The notes below the pieces were generated by a model. It did not search any database and was not told where the DNA came from. It saw only the letters and a program-made list of their open reading frames with translations. From JAAGZL01 sp050288625 (GTDB taxonomy: Bacteria > Pseudomonadota > Gammaproteobacteria > Chromatiales > Chromatiaceae), in NCBI GenBank assembly GCA_050288625.1, contig JBNKEE010000018.1, positions 1-55,681 on the forward strand: DNA of 55,681 nt, read 5' to 3'. Shown one piece after another: positions 54,940-55,681 of this stretch. Each line of letters starts with the position of its first letter. Position 1 is the stretch's first letter. Both the position numbers and the translations under genes were made by a program.

Positions 54940-55485
54940 ATGCCCTTGCCTAAAGCACAACCACGCAAACACCAGCACAAGAGACTGATCAACTCTGATG
55001 CCTTTCTAAGAGATGACGGATTGTGGGACATAGAGGCTCGCATGACCGACATCAAGAGCGAAACCATGGAGAGTGAAGCGCGAGGTTATGTACCAGCAGG
55101 AGAACCGTTCCATGACATTAGGCTCAGGGTGACTGTCGATGCCCTACTGAAAGTACACGATGTGCATGCTTCTATCGACGCCTCACCATTCGAGATATGC
55201 CCGAACATTGCTGAAGCCTACAAGAAACTGATTGGGATTCAAATTGGGCCCGGATGGAGGGTCAAAGCAAAGAAACTCGTGGGCGGTGTTTCTGGTTGCA
55301 CCCACATTAATGAGCTGTTTCCTGTGATAGCCACAACCGCGTTTCAGGCCCTGTGGTCACACAGTGATGAGGCCACAAAAAAACATGGGTATAAACTGAT
55401 GCTGGATAGCTGTCACGTTTGGTCCAGAGATGGGGAATTGATCAGCAAGCTTGTTTCTGATGGCGGCTTCGAGACAAAAGACTGA
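54940..55485 (+). CDS. DUF2889 family protein
   Basis: A 181-residue soluble protein that I recognise as DUF2889. It has the opening RLINSDAFLRDDGLWDIEAR, then HDIRLRVTVDALLKVHDVHA, GPGWRVKAKKLVGGVSGCTH and a C-terminal HVWSRDGELI. Such genes often sit in steroid or fatty-acid degradation clusters, where their role is unclear. Two bases after the fadD stop, so probably co-translated. Confidence 0.85.
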   Translation: MPLPKAQPRKHQHKRLINSDAFLRDDGLWDIEARMTDIKSETMESEARGYVPAGEPFHDIRLRVTVDALLKVHDVHASIDASPFEICPNIAEAYKKLIGIQIGPGWRVKAKKLVGGVSGCTHINELFPVIATTAFQALWSHSDEATKKHGYKLMLDSCHVWSRDGELISKLVSDGGFETKD

Positions 55486-55570
55486 CCATCACCCGACTAA
55501 CACATTTACATCAAACCAACTGAGAATGCAGGCAGCAACTAACTGCATGATCACCTAAACCGATCTACGA

Positions 55571-55576
55571 AGGAGA
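55571..55576 (+). promoter_or_regulatory. Ribosome-binding site of the fadB-like gene
   Basis: AGGAGA eight bases before the ATG at 55585; it decides this start over the in-frame ATG two codons later. Confidence 0.8.
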
Positions 55577-55584
55577 TACGTGAC

Positions 55585-55681
55585 ATGTTGATGCAAGGTC
55601 AATTCATCCGCGTACAGACTGTTGAGGAAGGCATTTATGAGGTTGTATTTGACCGAGAAAATGACGCCATTAATAAGTTTG
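55585..55681 (+). CDS. fadB: FadB-like fatty acid oxidation complex alpha subunit, 5' fragment
   Basis: Only the first 32 codons are in the window. The peptide MLMQGQFIRVQTVEEGIYEV followed by VFDRENDAINKF has the layout of the E. coli FadB start (short strand, then ELVFD, then N-K at the hydratase domain). It follows DUF2889 in the operon and would supply the hydratase and 3-hydroxyacyl-CoA dehydrogenase steps. Annotated from a fragment, so moderate confidence. Confidence 0.7.
   Translation, partial: MLMQGQFIRVQTVEEGIYEVVFDRENDAINKF

Noticed and set aside
1..55681. tRNA, rRNA, CRISPR, prophage or insertion sequence
   Set aside because: Looked for in the gaps on both strands; no cloverleaf, repeat-spacer array, integrase or transposase was seen by eye.

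Overview
The window looks like a piece of a gammaproteobacterial chromosome. Evidence is the gene content and order: rnfABCDGE with nth, miaB-phoH-ybeY-corC-lnt, rsmI|lpoA-yraN-dolP, mlaA, rnt, a Rnf complex together with ETF/ETF-QO, and REP-type palindromes. An N-acetylglutaminylglutamine amidotransferase and a NhaD Na+/H+ antiporter suggest a marine or otherwise saline habitat. I cannot name the genus; a free-living or symbiotic relative of the Chromatiales/sulfur-oxidiser group is a plausible guess only. There are no phage genes, transposases, CRISPR arrays, rRNAs or tRNAs that I can see.

Layout. 1-3.9 kb: apbC/mrp (3' end cut by the window) divergent from metG, then mscL facing metG across a REP-like palindrome pair. 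4.2-12.8 kb: the rnf operon, then a membrane-bound hybrid histidine kinase on the opposite strand whose phospho-acceptor histidine appears to be asparagine, then nth, a DUF1841 gene and a host-attachment-family gene. 12.8-20.6 kb: copper chaperone and copper ATPase, hemH, argG, a HerA-type ATPase and mlaA, the last with a clear terminator. 21.1-31.6 kb: rnt, the osmolyte amidotransferase, rsmI, lpoA-yraN-dolP, a GlcD-like FAD oxidase, nhaD with a possibly structured leader, and a secreted phosphodiester glycosidase.

31.7-42.9 kb is one long minus-strand run: an ECH1-type dienoyl-CoA isomerase, fadH, a FabH-like ketosynthase, miaB, phoH, ybeY, corC, lnt and an uncharacterised membrane-anchored propeller protein. 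43-55.7 kb is a fatty-acid degradation island: a TetR regulator with two palindromic operators in its own promoter region, a small cysteine-free HMA-like protein, an AraC regulator, ETF-QO, etfA, etfB, a thioesterase and an acyl-CoA dehydrogenase on the minus strand. Divergent from these is a plus-strand operon of a second acyl-CoA dehydrogenase, SCP2, FadD, DUF2889 and the first codons of a FadB-like gene.

Together the right-hand 17 kb gives an almost complete beta-oxidation route: activation by FadD, dehydrogenation by two FadE-like enzymes, electrons through ETF and ETF-QO to quinone, hydration/oxidation by FadB, handling of unsaturated chains by FadH and the dienoyl-CoA isomerase, and a possible link back to synthesis through the FabH paralogue. 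A thiolase is the main missing part and may lie just beyond the right edge. The most unusual items are the degenerate RpfC-like kinase, the propeller/membrane protein after lnt, the TetR twin operator, the nhaD leader, and the palindrome that encodes the hemH C-terminus.
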